Below, one piece after another: positions 6,593-12,117 of a stretch of 12,117 nucleotides of DNA; position 1 is the stretch's first letter, and the number at the start of each line of letters is the position of its first letter. The notes beneath the pieces are model-generated. The model worked only from the letters and a program-made list of their open reading frames with translations. It did no database searches and was not told the DNA's origin. This DNA comes from Deltaproteobacteria bacterium. GTDB taxonomy: Bacteria > Desulfobacterota > Desulfobacteria > Desulfobacterales > JAFDDL01. The stretch covers positions 1-12,117 of the forward strand of contig JAFDDL010000055.1 in NCBI GenBank assembly GCA_019310865.1. Reading direction: 5' to 3'. The position numbers and the translations under genes were made by a program.

Positions 6593-9264
6593 AGATGTTT
6601 CTTAACCGTACCCACTGCAAGAAACAGTTCATTGGCGATATCATTATTGGAAAGGCCCACCGCAACCAGCCGGAGAATTTGCAGCTCCCTGTCTGTTAGG
6701 GGTTCAATCAATTGAGGAGGGGCATTTTTTTTCTCAATTTTTTCTCCGACGCCACCGAATTGTTTTAACAACCGGCCGATGTAGTCCAGTTGAATCCCTT
6801 GTGAACCGGCTCTTTTTAAAAGGGTCAACATGGGGGGGCCTTCGTCCAGAAAAAGCCGTATAAAACCGCCCGGTTCTGCTAGATCAAGCGCTTTTTCCAA
6901 TTCCGACACGGCCGCGGTTTTTTCCCGGCATGCCTGTTTGGCAAGGGCTTTCAAAATATAAATTTGAATCAATCGCCGGGTCAGTCCTCGGGGTTGTATC
7001 TTATCCAGTCGATGACCCAGAAACTTGAACAAGGGCTGTAATTCCGGCGTACCGACCCCCATACTGGGTTTTCGCCGCTGAAAAATCAGCAGCCGAGCCA
7101 GTTGTACCTGCAATTGAAAATGCTCTTGACCGGTTATGTCAATTCCCAATGGGCCCGATTGGGATAATAGATCACCATTGTATTTTTCAGCCAATGTGGT
7201 TGCGGCGGAGAGCTTTTCCAAACCAGGATCCGTGCCGGATAAAAAGAGTTTGATTCTCAGTGCGGCAGTGGTCGGCTCGGACCCGGTGCCCGTTTTTTTT
7301 CCCAATTCATCTATCAGGTCCGATAATAAGGAAAACTCATACTGTTGTGCTATTTTCAAACGAATTACCGACGCATACCCGTTTAACAAAAAATCAGCAT
7401 CCCGCAATATTTTTAATAATCCAAGGCCCTTGGTCAGATAAGTTTCGGCCGCTGTCAATTCGTTTTTTTCCAACAGGATATTTCCGAGGCAGGTGTACAA
7501 CATGCCGCAGACAGGCGGGGGGGCCCCAAAATATTCATCCGTGTTTTCAATGGGTCGAATATTTTCTCTGCAAATCTTTTCCGCCTCATCCAGATGCCCT
7601 TGGAGGAACTTTATCTGCGCATGGAAAAAAACCAGAATGAAAAAAATAATATCCTTCTTGAAAGCGCTTCTTTTTCTCAGGTTCTCCTCAACCAATCTGG
7701 ATGCGCCCACAGCATCCCCCGCCCGTCTGTAGGCGATGATCATTTGCAGAATACGAGCATCTGATTCTATGGTGGTGCCATCCTGACTCTTTTCCAGCGC
7801 GGATTTTGAAAAATTTATACCCTCATCCGGAGAATCACTTCCGCCGCTGAACACGAAGGCTTTCAGCCCATTGACGACACCTTGGAGATTCTCCATATCC
7901 GAAGTTGTCAAATCGCCAAATTGCCCTGAATTCAGAATACCTTCCGCTTCTTTTATTCTCTTTTCAAACAACTCAACGTTGCCGATTGTCGGATCGATGG
8001 CCATGGAAAAGGCATGGCCGATGCAAAGTCCGGGATGCCGTCGTATCATGGGCTCGGAAAACGTTTTTATCCACTCCGACAGGGTTTCCGTCATCCCGGT
8101 GTTGACCAGTTGATGAAGATTCTTATTAATGATATTCGCCGCATAATCTTCATCTCCGGCCTTGAAAGCATAGCGAATCGCTTCGATGGGATTCCCATTG
8201 TTTTTGTACCAGTCACTGGCTCGCCGATAGAGATTGGGGAGTATTTCAGGATTAATTTTTTTTTGACGGTCCAATAATATTTCATGAAAAAGGCTATGAT
8301 AGCGAAACCATTTTCTCTTGTCATCCAAAGGGAAGATAAATAAATTTCTTTCTACCAGATCCTCCAAAATGGCATGACATCCCGCCATTTCCGTTACCTG
8401 GTTGCATAATGGACCGCACATGCGATCGAGGACGGCGGTTTGAAGCAGAAACTGTTGGACTTTTTCCGGCTGCTGTTTAAAGATTTCTCGAACCAGAAAA
8501 TTGGCGATATAATGGTGATCTCCTTTAAAATCGTCGACATACGCGTTGATATCCTTTCGGCCCTTTAACGCAAGCGCCACCAGTTGCAACCCGGCGACCC
8601 ATCCCTCCGACAGCCGGTTGAGTTTCTCGATATTTTTATCCCAAAGGGACAAGGCCATGACGCCGTTCATCATGGCATCCGTCTCATAGAGCGAAAATTT
8701 CAGTAGCGGGGATCGAATTTCATTCAATTCCCCTCGGACGCGTAAAGGGTCCAACGCCAAATTCAGGGTTGTCCGCGATGTAATGATGAGATGTAAATGG
8801 TTGGGCAGGTGTTTGATGAGGAAGTCCAGCGCCTTTGATATGCTTGTTTTCTTTATCAGATGATAATCGTCCAAAATCAATAGGGTGGGCCGGTCCAGGT
8901 TGGCAGCGTCATTGATTAAAACACTCAACACCTCTTCAATGGCCGGCTGGGTTATCGATTCAAGTAAGGAAAGGGCCGCATCTCCGATTTTTTCGCTCCG
9001 ATCGCTCAAAGCTGTCAGCACATACATCCAGAACTGCTTGGAATCATCATCCGTATGGTCTATTGAAAACCATGCCACATCATGCTTCGATGCGCCGGCC
9101 CATTGGCTCACACAGGTCGTCTTCCCATAGCCGGCAGGCGCACTGACAAGCGTTAATTTGGCAGATAAACTCGCATCGAGTTTTTTTATCAAATTCGGGC
9201 GCCATAATAAATTTGATGGGGCACTGGGGATACAAATTTTGGCTTTCAACAATTGGTTGCGCAT
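6514..9264 (-). CDS. MalT/LAL-type LuxR-family transcriptional activator
   Basis: This 916-residue ATP-dependent regulator has the MalT layout. The N-terminus LLKAKICIPSAP resembles MalT. An NTPase domain carries Walker A APAGYGKTT (42-50) and Walker B LLILDDYH (128-135). A long helical TPR-like sensor region spans about 345-830. The C-terminal LuxR helix-turn-helix (856-916) starts LTDRELQILRLVAVGLSNND and contains TVKKHLYNIFGKL. Such proteins bind ATP and an inducer, oligomerise and activate sigma70 promoters; the inducer here cannot be read. Length is normal and no frameshift is seen. ATG 9264 fits the family start, although only a weak ribosome site is present. It is divergent from the SDR-like gene, its likeliest target. 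It contains two C7 runs on its coding strand (plus positions 6832-6838 and 7517-7523). The 3' end overlaps the batD frame by 79 bases. Confidence 0.92.
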   Translation of the reverse strand: MRNQLLKAKICIPSAPSNLLWRPNLIKKLDASLSAKLTLVSAPAGYGKTTCVSQWAGASKHDVAWFSIDHTDDDSKQFWMYVLTALSDRSEKIGDAALSLLESITQPAIEEVLSVLINDAANLDRPTLLILDDYHLIKKTSISKALDFLIKHLPNHLHLIITSRTTLNLALDPLRVRGELNEIRSPLLKFSLYETDAMMNGVMALSLWDKNIEKLNRLSEGWVAGLQLVALALKGRKDINAYVDDFKGDHHYIANFLVREIFKQQPEKVQQFLLQTAVLDRMCGPLCNQVTEMAGCHAILEDLVERNLFIFPLDDKRKWFRYHSLFHEILLDRQKKINPEILPNLYRRASDWYKNNGNPIEAIRYAFKAGDEDYAANIINKNLHQLVNTGMTETLSEWIKTFSEPMIRRHPGLCIGHAFSMAIDPTIGNVELFEKRIKEAEGILNSGQFGDLTTSDMENLQGVVNGLKAFVFSGGSDSPDEGINFSKSALEKSQDGTTIESDARILQMIIAYRRAGDAVGASRLVEENLRKRSAFKKDIIFFILVFFHAQIKFLQGHLDEAEKICRENIRPIENTDEYFGAPPPVCGMLYTCLGNILLEKNELTAAETYLTKGLGLLKILRDADFLLNGYASVIRLKIAQQYEFSLLSDLIDELGKKTGTGSEPTTAALRIKLFLSGTDPGLEKLSAATTLAEKYNGDLLSQSGPLGIDITGQEHFQLQVQLARLLIFQRRKPSMGVGTPELQPLFKFLGHRLDKIQPRGLTRRLIQIYILKALAKQACREKTAAVSELEKALDLAEPGGFIRLFLDEGPPMLTLLKRAGSQGIQLDYIGRLLKQFGGVGEKIEKKNAPPQLIEPLTDRELQILRLVAVGLSNNDIANELFLAVGTVKKHLYNIFGKLDANNRTQAVARARELAIL

Positions 9265-9293
9265 TGTTTGGTCCGCGGCACCTGTATATGTGC

Positions 9294-9305
9294 ATAAATA
9301 TTTAT
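9294..9305. promoter_or_regulatory. AT palindrome ATAAATATTTAT upstream of the LuxR regulator
   Basis: A perfect 12-base palindrome lies about 30 bases upstream of the regulator start codon, within its probable 5' leader or promoter. It could be a binding site or part of an AT-rich promoter. In such AT-rich DNA it may also be chance. Confidence 0.3.
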
Positions 9306-9312
9306 ATACTTA

Positions 9313-9328
9313 ATGATTTTTGTATCAT
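9313..9328. promoter_or_regulatory. Inverted repeat ATGAT-N6-ATCAT upstream of the LuxR regulator
   Basis: Two perfect 5-base arms are separated by 6 bases, about 50 bases upstream of the regulator start. On the minus strand TATGATAC lies here and could serve as a -10 element, but no good -35 was found at normal spacing. An operator for autoregulation is possible but unproven. Confidence 0.3.
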
Positions 9329-9385
9329 AATCTCCCGTCCTTTACAAGAAATGTTGTTTGGGGGGCCAGTTAAAGCATCTGAACG

Positions 9386-9413
9386 TTGACTCCGGTCAAA
9401 TAAACTCCACAAT
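9386..9413 (+). promoter_or_regulatory. Weaker sigma70-like promoter candidate for the SDR-like gene
   Basis: TTGACT (9386-9391, 5 of 6 consensus bases), a 16-base spacer and CACAAT (9408-9413, 4 of 6). It points to the SDR-like gene and lies 42 bases upstream of the better candidate, so it may be an alternative promoter or chance. Confidence 0.35.
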
Positions 9414-9420
9414 ACACCTT

Positions 9421-9431
9421 TCGGATGTTGA
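9421..9431 (+). repeat. Direct repeat copy 1, TCGGATGTTGA
   Basis: First copy of an 11-base direct repeat. It overlaps the -35 element (9428-9433) of the best promoter candidate. Copy 2 at 9469-9479 differs at one position. Two copies flanking a promoter in front of a regulator's divergent target suggest an operator, by inference. Confidence 0.4.
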
Positions 9432-9456
9432 TCGCTGTTTGGTTTATTGATATAAA
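9428..9456 (+). promoter_or_regulatory. Best sigma70-like promoter candidate for the SDR-like gene
   Basis: TTGATC (9428-9433), exactly 17 bases of spacer, then TATAAA (9451-9456, 5 of 6). Transcription would begin near 9463 and give a leader of about 60 bases to ATG 9523. A -35 with only 4 of 6 matches fits a promoter that needs an activator such as the divergent MalT-like protein. Confidence 0.5.
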
Positions 9457-9468
9457 TGGATAAAAAAA

Positions 9469-9479
9469 TCGGATGCTGA
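9469..9479 (+). repeat. Direct repeat copy 2, TCGGATGCTGA
   Basis: Second copy of the 11-base repeat, 48 bases after the first (start to start) and 10 of 11 identical. It lies just downstream of the predicted transcription start and runs into the dyad at 9475-9486. Confidence 0.4.
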
Positions 9480-9486
9480 AATCAGC
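9475..9486. promoter_or_regulatory. Dyad GCTGA-AA-TCAGC in the SDR leader
   Basis: Two perfect 5-base inverted arms around AA lie about 12 to 24 bases downstream of the predicted transcription start. The dyad is small for an RNA hairpin and better suited to a protein-binding site. It shares its left arm with direct repeat copy 2. Confidence 0.4.
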
Positions 9487-9506
9487 TTTGAGTAAAACAT
9501 TTAAAA

Positions 9507-9516
9507 GGGGGGGGGG
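9507..9516 (+). repeat. G10 homopolymer tract in the ribosome-binding region of the SDR-like gene
   Basis: Ten consecutive G follow AAAA and end 6 bases before ATG 9523, so the tract itself forms the purine-rich ribosome-binding segment. Tracts of this length are prone to slippage, and a length change would alter the spacing between ribosome site and start. The length could also be a sequencing error. Confidence 0.6.
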
Positions 9517-9522
9517 CCGATC

Positions 9523-10356
9523 ATGAGTCAGGATGCTTTACAGCAATGCTATGGAGATAAGACTATCGCTATCGTTGGGGCTGCAGGCGGAATTGGACGC
9601 GAACTGGCGCACCAATGTTCACAATTTACCGATAAACTCTTATTCTTGGGTCGAAATGTTGAGAAGTTGAAAGCCTTATCAAATGAAATACCCCACAGTC
9701 GTTTTTTTAAAACGGACATAACAAATGAGACTGAGATCAGGCACACCATTGACGCCATAGAAAAAGAGGTGGGACCGATTGATATTTCATTTAACCTGGC
9801 CGCTGTAGACTATTTCATTCGGTTTGAGGATATGCGCCTGGAGGAGATTACGGAAACTTGCAGAATTAATTTTGAGGGGTCCATTCTTTATACACACGCC
9901 ATTTTGAAAAAAATGATGCAACGGAAGATGGGCATCATCGTCAATGCGTGTGCGTATTCCAATGGAAACGTGGCCTTTCCTTTCTTCGCTGTTGACAGTG
10001 CATCGCGGGCAGGCTTTGCAAGTTTTTACAGATCCCTGCGAAAAGAGCTCCATGCGAATTATCCCCATATCCGATTTGTGCTGTTTTCCCCACCACCGAC
10101 GGATACTGAAGCGGAAAGATCCCGGGACTCTTCAAAAGTATGGAAAAAATTGAAGATGGAATTGCATGATCCCAAAGAACTTGTTTCCAGCATCCTTTTT
10201 AAAACGGCCCGCGGACAGGATGAGATCATGGGCATCCCCGAGAGAGCATTATGGTGGATAGACAGGTTTTCCACGAAACTCAGCAAACTCATTTTCATGA
10301 ATCGCTATCAGCGGTTCTGTTGTCAAGTATTGGATGAAAACAAAATCATACCCTAG
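9523..10356 (+). CDS. Short-chain dehydrogenase/reductase-like protein lacking the usual catalytic residues
   Basis: This 277-residue protein has a classical SDR Rossmann fold: nucleotide motif GAAGGIG (19-25), LGRN after beta-2 (R44 hints at NADPH), TDIT after beta-3 (D65), and INFEGS containing the conserved Asn (N115). The NNAG motif reads NLAA (91-94). The active-site YxxxK is replaced: the region normally reading YSASK is D158-S-A-S-R162, so Tyr is Asp and Lys is Arg. The catalytic Ser position falls on A144 or Y145, with S146 next to it. The C-terminus has an amphipathic WWIDRFSTKLSKLIFM stretch that might touch a membrane. The DNA was re-read by eye here and no frameshift explains the changes. 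It is divergent from the LuxR-type regulator and convergent with the sulfatase. It may be a pseudoenzyme, a binding protein or an enzyme with other chemistry; substrate unknown. Confidence 0.85.
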   Translation: MSQDALQQCYGDKTIAIVGAAGGIGRELAHQCSQFTDKLLFLGRNVEKLKALSNEIPHSRFFKTDITNETEIRHTIDAIEKEVGPIDISFNLAAVDYFIRFEDMRLEEITETCRINFEGSILYTHAILKKMMQRKMGIIVNACAYSNGNVAFPFFAVDSASRAGFASFYRSLRKELHANYPHIRFVLFSPPPTDTEAERSRDSSKVWKKLKMELHDPKELVSSILFKTARGQDEIMGIPERALWWIDRFSTKLSKLIFMNRYQRFCCQVLDENKIIP

Positions 10357-10362
10357 AACCTG

Positions 10363-10378
10363 CCGGTATTCTTACCGG
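10363..10378. terminator. Hairpin CCGGTA-TTCT-TACCGG between the convergent genes
   Basis: A perfect 6-base stem with a 4-base loop lies 6 bases after the SDR stop. It contains the sulfatase stop codon (10372-10374). No T run follows on either strand, so it is not a classical intrinsic terminator. It may end or protect both transcripts. Confidence 0.4.
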
Positions 10379-11922
10379 GTCTTGAAGTCGACGATCCAAC
10401 GGCGAACCTTCGTGGCAAGGTAGTTATAACCACTGAAATCTTCGCCGACTTTGATATTTGGATAAACCTTCATGCTGATTTTCTTCGGCGTTACAATTTT
10501 CCGCACTTGGGTAAAAACCCAGGTATACTCAAATTTTCCATATCTAAATAGAGGATGCCGCTCCCCGGGGTCATTTTTCAGATTGAAAATCGGGGGAATA
10601 CTATAAGTTTGAACCGGGGAAAGCCGATCTTCCGTGGTTTTGAAGTGTATCTTGAAGGATCGCCACTTGACGGCATGAAGGTCCTTTCCCACGTATGCGA
10701 TGATATGCTCCCGATTGGATTTTTTCTGTTTGCCGAAAATAAAATCCGCTTGGTTGATACCATCGATCGGGCGATCGTCGGGAATTCTATCTTCCTGACC
10801 AATGATATGGGCCAGAGTCGGCATCCAATCCAGCGATGCGATAATCTCATCGCTGACCTGACCGGGCTGAATCTTTTTCGGCCACCGGATCATTCCCACC
10901 GTACGCAATCCACCTTCATACCCATTAAGTCCTCCCCGGAAAGGACCGTTTGAACCCCTGAACCCTTCCAGTTTGACTCCGGGGACTGTTCCGTTGTCAC
11001 CCGTCAGAATGACAATTGTTTCATCTTCAATTCCGGCGTCTTCAATCGACTGCAAAATCATACCAATATGGTGATCCACTTCCATGACAAGATCAGAAAA
11101 GGGACCGGCATTTGACTTTCCAACGAAGTCGGGATGAGTACCTTCAGGAGGGTGAAACTGTGTCATCCCTACATACAAGAAAAAAGGGTTGTCCGACTTG
11201 GCATGCTTCCGAATGTATTGACCGGATCGCTCGACGATTTCACGGTCTATTAATCCCCGGTTCCCCATATTGAATGGTTCAACCTCTTCAGAGGGTTGCC
11301 CTTTCCTGCCCTTCCAAATATTGGGAGTTCCAAGCGCTTTAGAATCGTAGTCGGGCGTCGATGTGTACCCGGCGGTCCCGGAAGAGTTCTTTATGCCGTA
11401 CCACTCATCGTAGCCCTGGTTGGTGGGAAGTCTCCCTTCCATTCTACCGAGATGCCATTTTCCAAAGAGGGCTGTGTCGTAACCGGAATCCGACAAAAGC
11501 TCGGCAATGGTGTATTCCCAAGGCGCCAACCCATAGGGGGTTCCGTGGGTCACTCTAAAGGTACCGGATCGGATCGGCAGGCGGCCGGTATGAATGGCGG
11601 CTCGAGTGGGTGTACACTGGGTCTCGACGTTGTAGTTGGTGAATCGCAACCCTTCACTGGCCAACCGGTCGATCTTCGGTGTGGCGATTTTACCACCCTG
11701 GATACTAATGTCCCCCCACCCCCAGTTGTCTACCAGAATAAAGACGATATTCGGTTTTTCAGCCCCCTTTGCAAATGCTGTCCCGGGGATTGTCAAGGAA
11801 AGCGCCATAGCAGTCGCAACCAGCAGGACAACTAGGGTTAAAATGTTCATGCTAACGGTTTTGTATACTCTCCTGATCAGGCTAATATTCTCAGTTGTAT
11901 TATTCATCATACCCGATATCAT
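10372..11922 (-). CDS. Periplasmic arylsulfatase (type I, formylglycine-dependent)
   Basis: This 516-residue protein hydrolyses sulfate esters, by family. The sulfatase core begins at about 57 (PNIVFILVDNWGWGD; D65 and N66 as metal ligands). The formylglycine motif C103-T-P-T-R107-A is followed by the helper HTGRLPIR. Further sites are GKWHLG (K155, H157), H257 in FHPP, and the metal pair D309-N310 in TGDNG. C103 must be oxidised by a maturation enzyme not encoded here. A hydrophobic segment at about 26-47 ending in AFA/KG is a signal peptide, here preceded by an unusually long 24-residue N-terminus. ATG 11922 is preceded by AGGAAG at about 12 bases; ATG 11910, 11907 or 11850 are in-frame alternatives. 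The sequence matches the sulfatase subfamily with DN in place of DD and NYNVE-x-QCTP. The substrate is unknown; the SDR-like neighbour suggests a small organic sulfate, weakly. Confidence 0.93.
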   Translation of the reverse strand: MISGMMNNTTENISLIRRVYKTVSMNILTLVVLLVATAMALSLTIPGTAFAKGAEKPNIVFILVDNWGWGDISIQGGKIATPKIDRLASEGLRFTNYNVETQCTPTRAAIHTGRLPIRSGTFRVTHGTPYGLAPWEYTIAELLSDSGYDTALFGKWHLGRMEGRLPTNQGYDEWYGIKNSSGTAGYTSTPDYDSKALGTPNIWKGRKGQPSEEVEPFNMGNRGLIDREIVERSGQYIRKHAKSDNPFFLYVGMTQFHPPEGTHPDFVGKSNAGPFSDLVMEVDHHIGMILQSIEDAGIEDETIVILTGDNGTVPGVKLEGFRGSNGPFRGGLNGYEGGLRTVGMIRWPKKIQPGQVSDEIIASLDWMPTLAHIIGQEDRIPDDRPIDGINQADFIFGKQKKSNREHIIAYVGKDLHAVKWRSFKIHFKTTEDRLSPVQTYSIPPIFNLKNDPGERHPLFRYGKFEYTWVFTQVRKIVTPKKISMKVYPNIKVGEDFSGYNYLATKVRRWIVDFKTR

Positions 11923-11934
11923 TTTATTATAATT

Positions 11935-11940
11935 CTTCCT
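11935..11940 (-). promoter_or_regulatory. Probable ribosome binding site of the sulfatase
   Basis: AGGAAG on the minus strand, 12 bases before ATG 11922. The spacing is long, but no other start in this gene has a better site. TATAAT lies at 11926-11931 on the same strand, without a matching -35. Confidence 0.45.
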
Positions 11941-11977
11941 ATCAACGGTTTGCGAAAAAGCTTGACAACGGCTCTAC

Positions 11978-11996
11978 CGGTATTACCTGTTTACCG
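11978..11996. terminator. Hairpin CGGTA-N9-TACCG after the stop of the rightmost gene
   Basis: A 5-base stem with a 9-base loop directly follows, on the minus strand, the stop at 11997-11999. A run of five T comes about 20 bases later, too far for a standard terminator. Its sequence resembles the hairpin at the sulfatase end (both contain CCGGTATT and TTACCG on the plus strand). Function uncertain. Confidence 0.3.
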
Positions 11997-12116
11997 TTAT
12001 AACGTCCGGTGATAGTAAAATGACGCCTGTCGGGGATTGCTATTCACATCTTCCCACAGAACCGTCAGTTCCGCATCCCCGTTAGCGGCTGCGATCTCGC
12101 AGGTGTCCACATCAAC
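11997..12116 (-). CDS. C-terminal fragment resembling DUF3604 proteins, ending early (5' end outside window)
   Basis: A minus-strand frame enters from the right edge and stops at TAA 11997-11999, giving 39 residues. It contains GDAELTVLWED and NPRQASFYYHRTL. This fits the C-terminal pattern of DUF3604 proteins as I remember it (V-D-V...-AEL...W-x-D...P...A-FYY-x-R). Those proteins normally continue with a segment like (L)E-(I/N)-P-T-x-R-W, which is missing. After the stop, another frame is open to TGA at 11942-11944, just before the sulfatase ribosome site; one fewer C in the CCCC run (plus 12033-12036) would join the two frames. So it is either a truncated DUF3604-type gene, a frameshifted gene, or another family. 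It would be in the same direction as the sulfatase and might share its transcript. Confidence 0.45.
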   Translation of the reverse strand, partial: VDVDTCEIAAANGDAELTVLWEDVNSNPRQASFYYHRTL

Positions 12117-12117
12117 C

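Larger units (their letters stand above)
9265..9522. other. Divergent intergenic region between the LuxR regulator and the SDR-like gene
   Basis: This is the largest non-coding gap in the window (258 bases). The regulator side (9265-9345) is very AT-rich with two short palindromes. The SDR side holds two sigma70-like promoter candidates, a direct repeat, a dyad and a G10 tract. No small ORF or RNA gene was recognised in it. Confidence 0.8.

Noticed and set aside
9360..9367. GGGGGGCC at 9360-9367, similar to the end of the G10 tract (9511-9518), as a possible paired MalT-like box
   Set aside because: MalT boxes contain A/T between the G residues (GGA-type); two plain G runs followed by CC are too simple to call a site.
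11720..11735. Sulfatase with Asn (N66) where many sulfatases have the second Asp
   Set aside because: The subfamily with DN-x-G-x-GD and NFNVE/NYNVE-x-QCTP normally has this Asn, as far as I recall, and the other catalytic residues are intact.
11296..11835. Plus-strand open frame of 179 codons opposite the sulfatase
   Set aside because: It lies antisense to conserved sulfatase motifs and resembles no protein; its openness follows from the sulfatase codons.
1..12117. CRISPR arrays, tRNA or rRNA genes, insertion sequences, toxin-antitoxin or phage genes
   Set aside because: No spaced repeats, cloverleaf-like segments, transposase or integrase motifs, or small paired genes were found on either strand.

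Overview
The window looks like chromosomal DNA of a Gram-negative bacterium. I guess an anaerobic, sulfate-reducer-like member of Desulfobacterota, from the mix of a beta-oxidation enzyme, a complete Bat-type operon, a large MalT-like regulator and a periplasmic sulfatase. This assignment is inference: there is no rRNA or other marker gene here.

Left part (1 to about 6470, plus strand): the C-terminal end of a 3-hydroxyacyl-CoA dehydrogenase is followed after 10 bases by a tightly packed operon. Its genes are a MoxR AAA+ ATPase, a DUF58 protein, a DUF4381 membrane protein, a BatA-like VWA protein, a BatB-like VWA protein fused to a TPR (BatC-like) region, and a BatD-like protein. Every junction from DUF58 onward overlaps (4, 8, 1 and 11 bases), so translational coupling is expected. 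By analogy with the family, MoxR would act as a chaperone-like ATPase on the membrane VWA complex, which faces the periplasm and is linked to envelope stress or aerotolerance.

Right part (about 6470 to the end): by eye this is more AT-rich, with no shared function obvious with the bat operon. A 916-residue MalT/LAL-type LuxR regulator lies on the minus strand, tail to tail with batD. The two reading frames overlap by 79 bases, and the last 40 or so residues of BatD do not look like the family. The regulator faces away from a divergent short-chain dehydrogenase-like gene across a 258-base intergenic region. That region holds a good sigma70-like promoter, a direct repeat, a dyad and a G10 tract just before the start codon. 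The SDR-like protein keeps the Rossmann fold but has lost the Tyr and Lys of the active site (and probably Ser), so it may be a pseudoenzyme or a divergent enzyme.

After it, convergent on the minus strand, lies a secreted arylsulfatase with a CTPTR formylglycine motif. Upstream of that is the end of another minus-strand gene that resembles the C-terminus of DUF3604 proteins but stops early. No tRNA, rRNA, CRISPR, transposase or integrase was seen. The only gap close to 300 bases is the regulator/SDR intergenic region.
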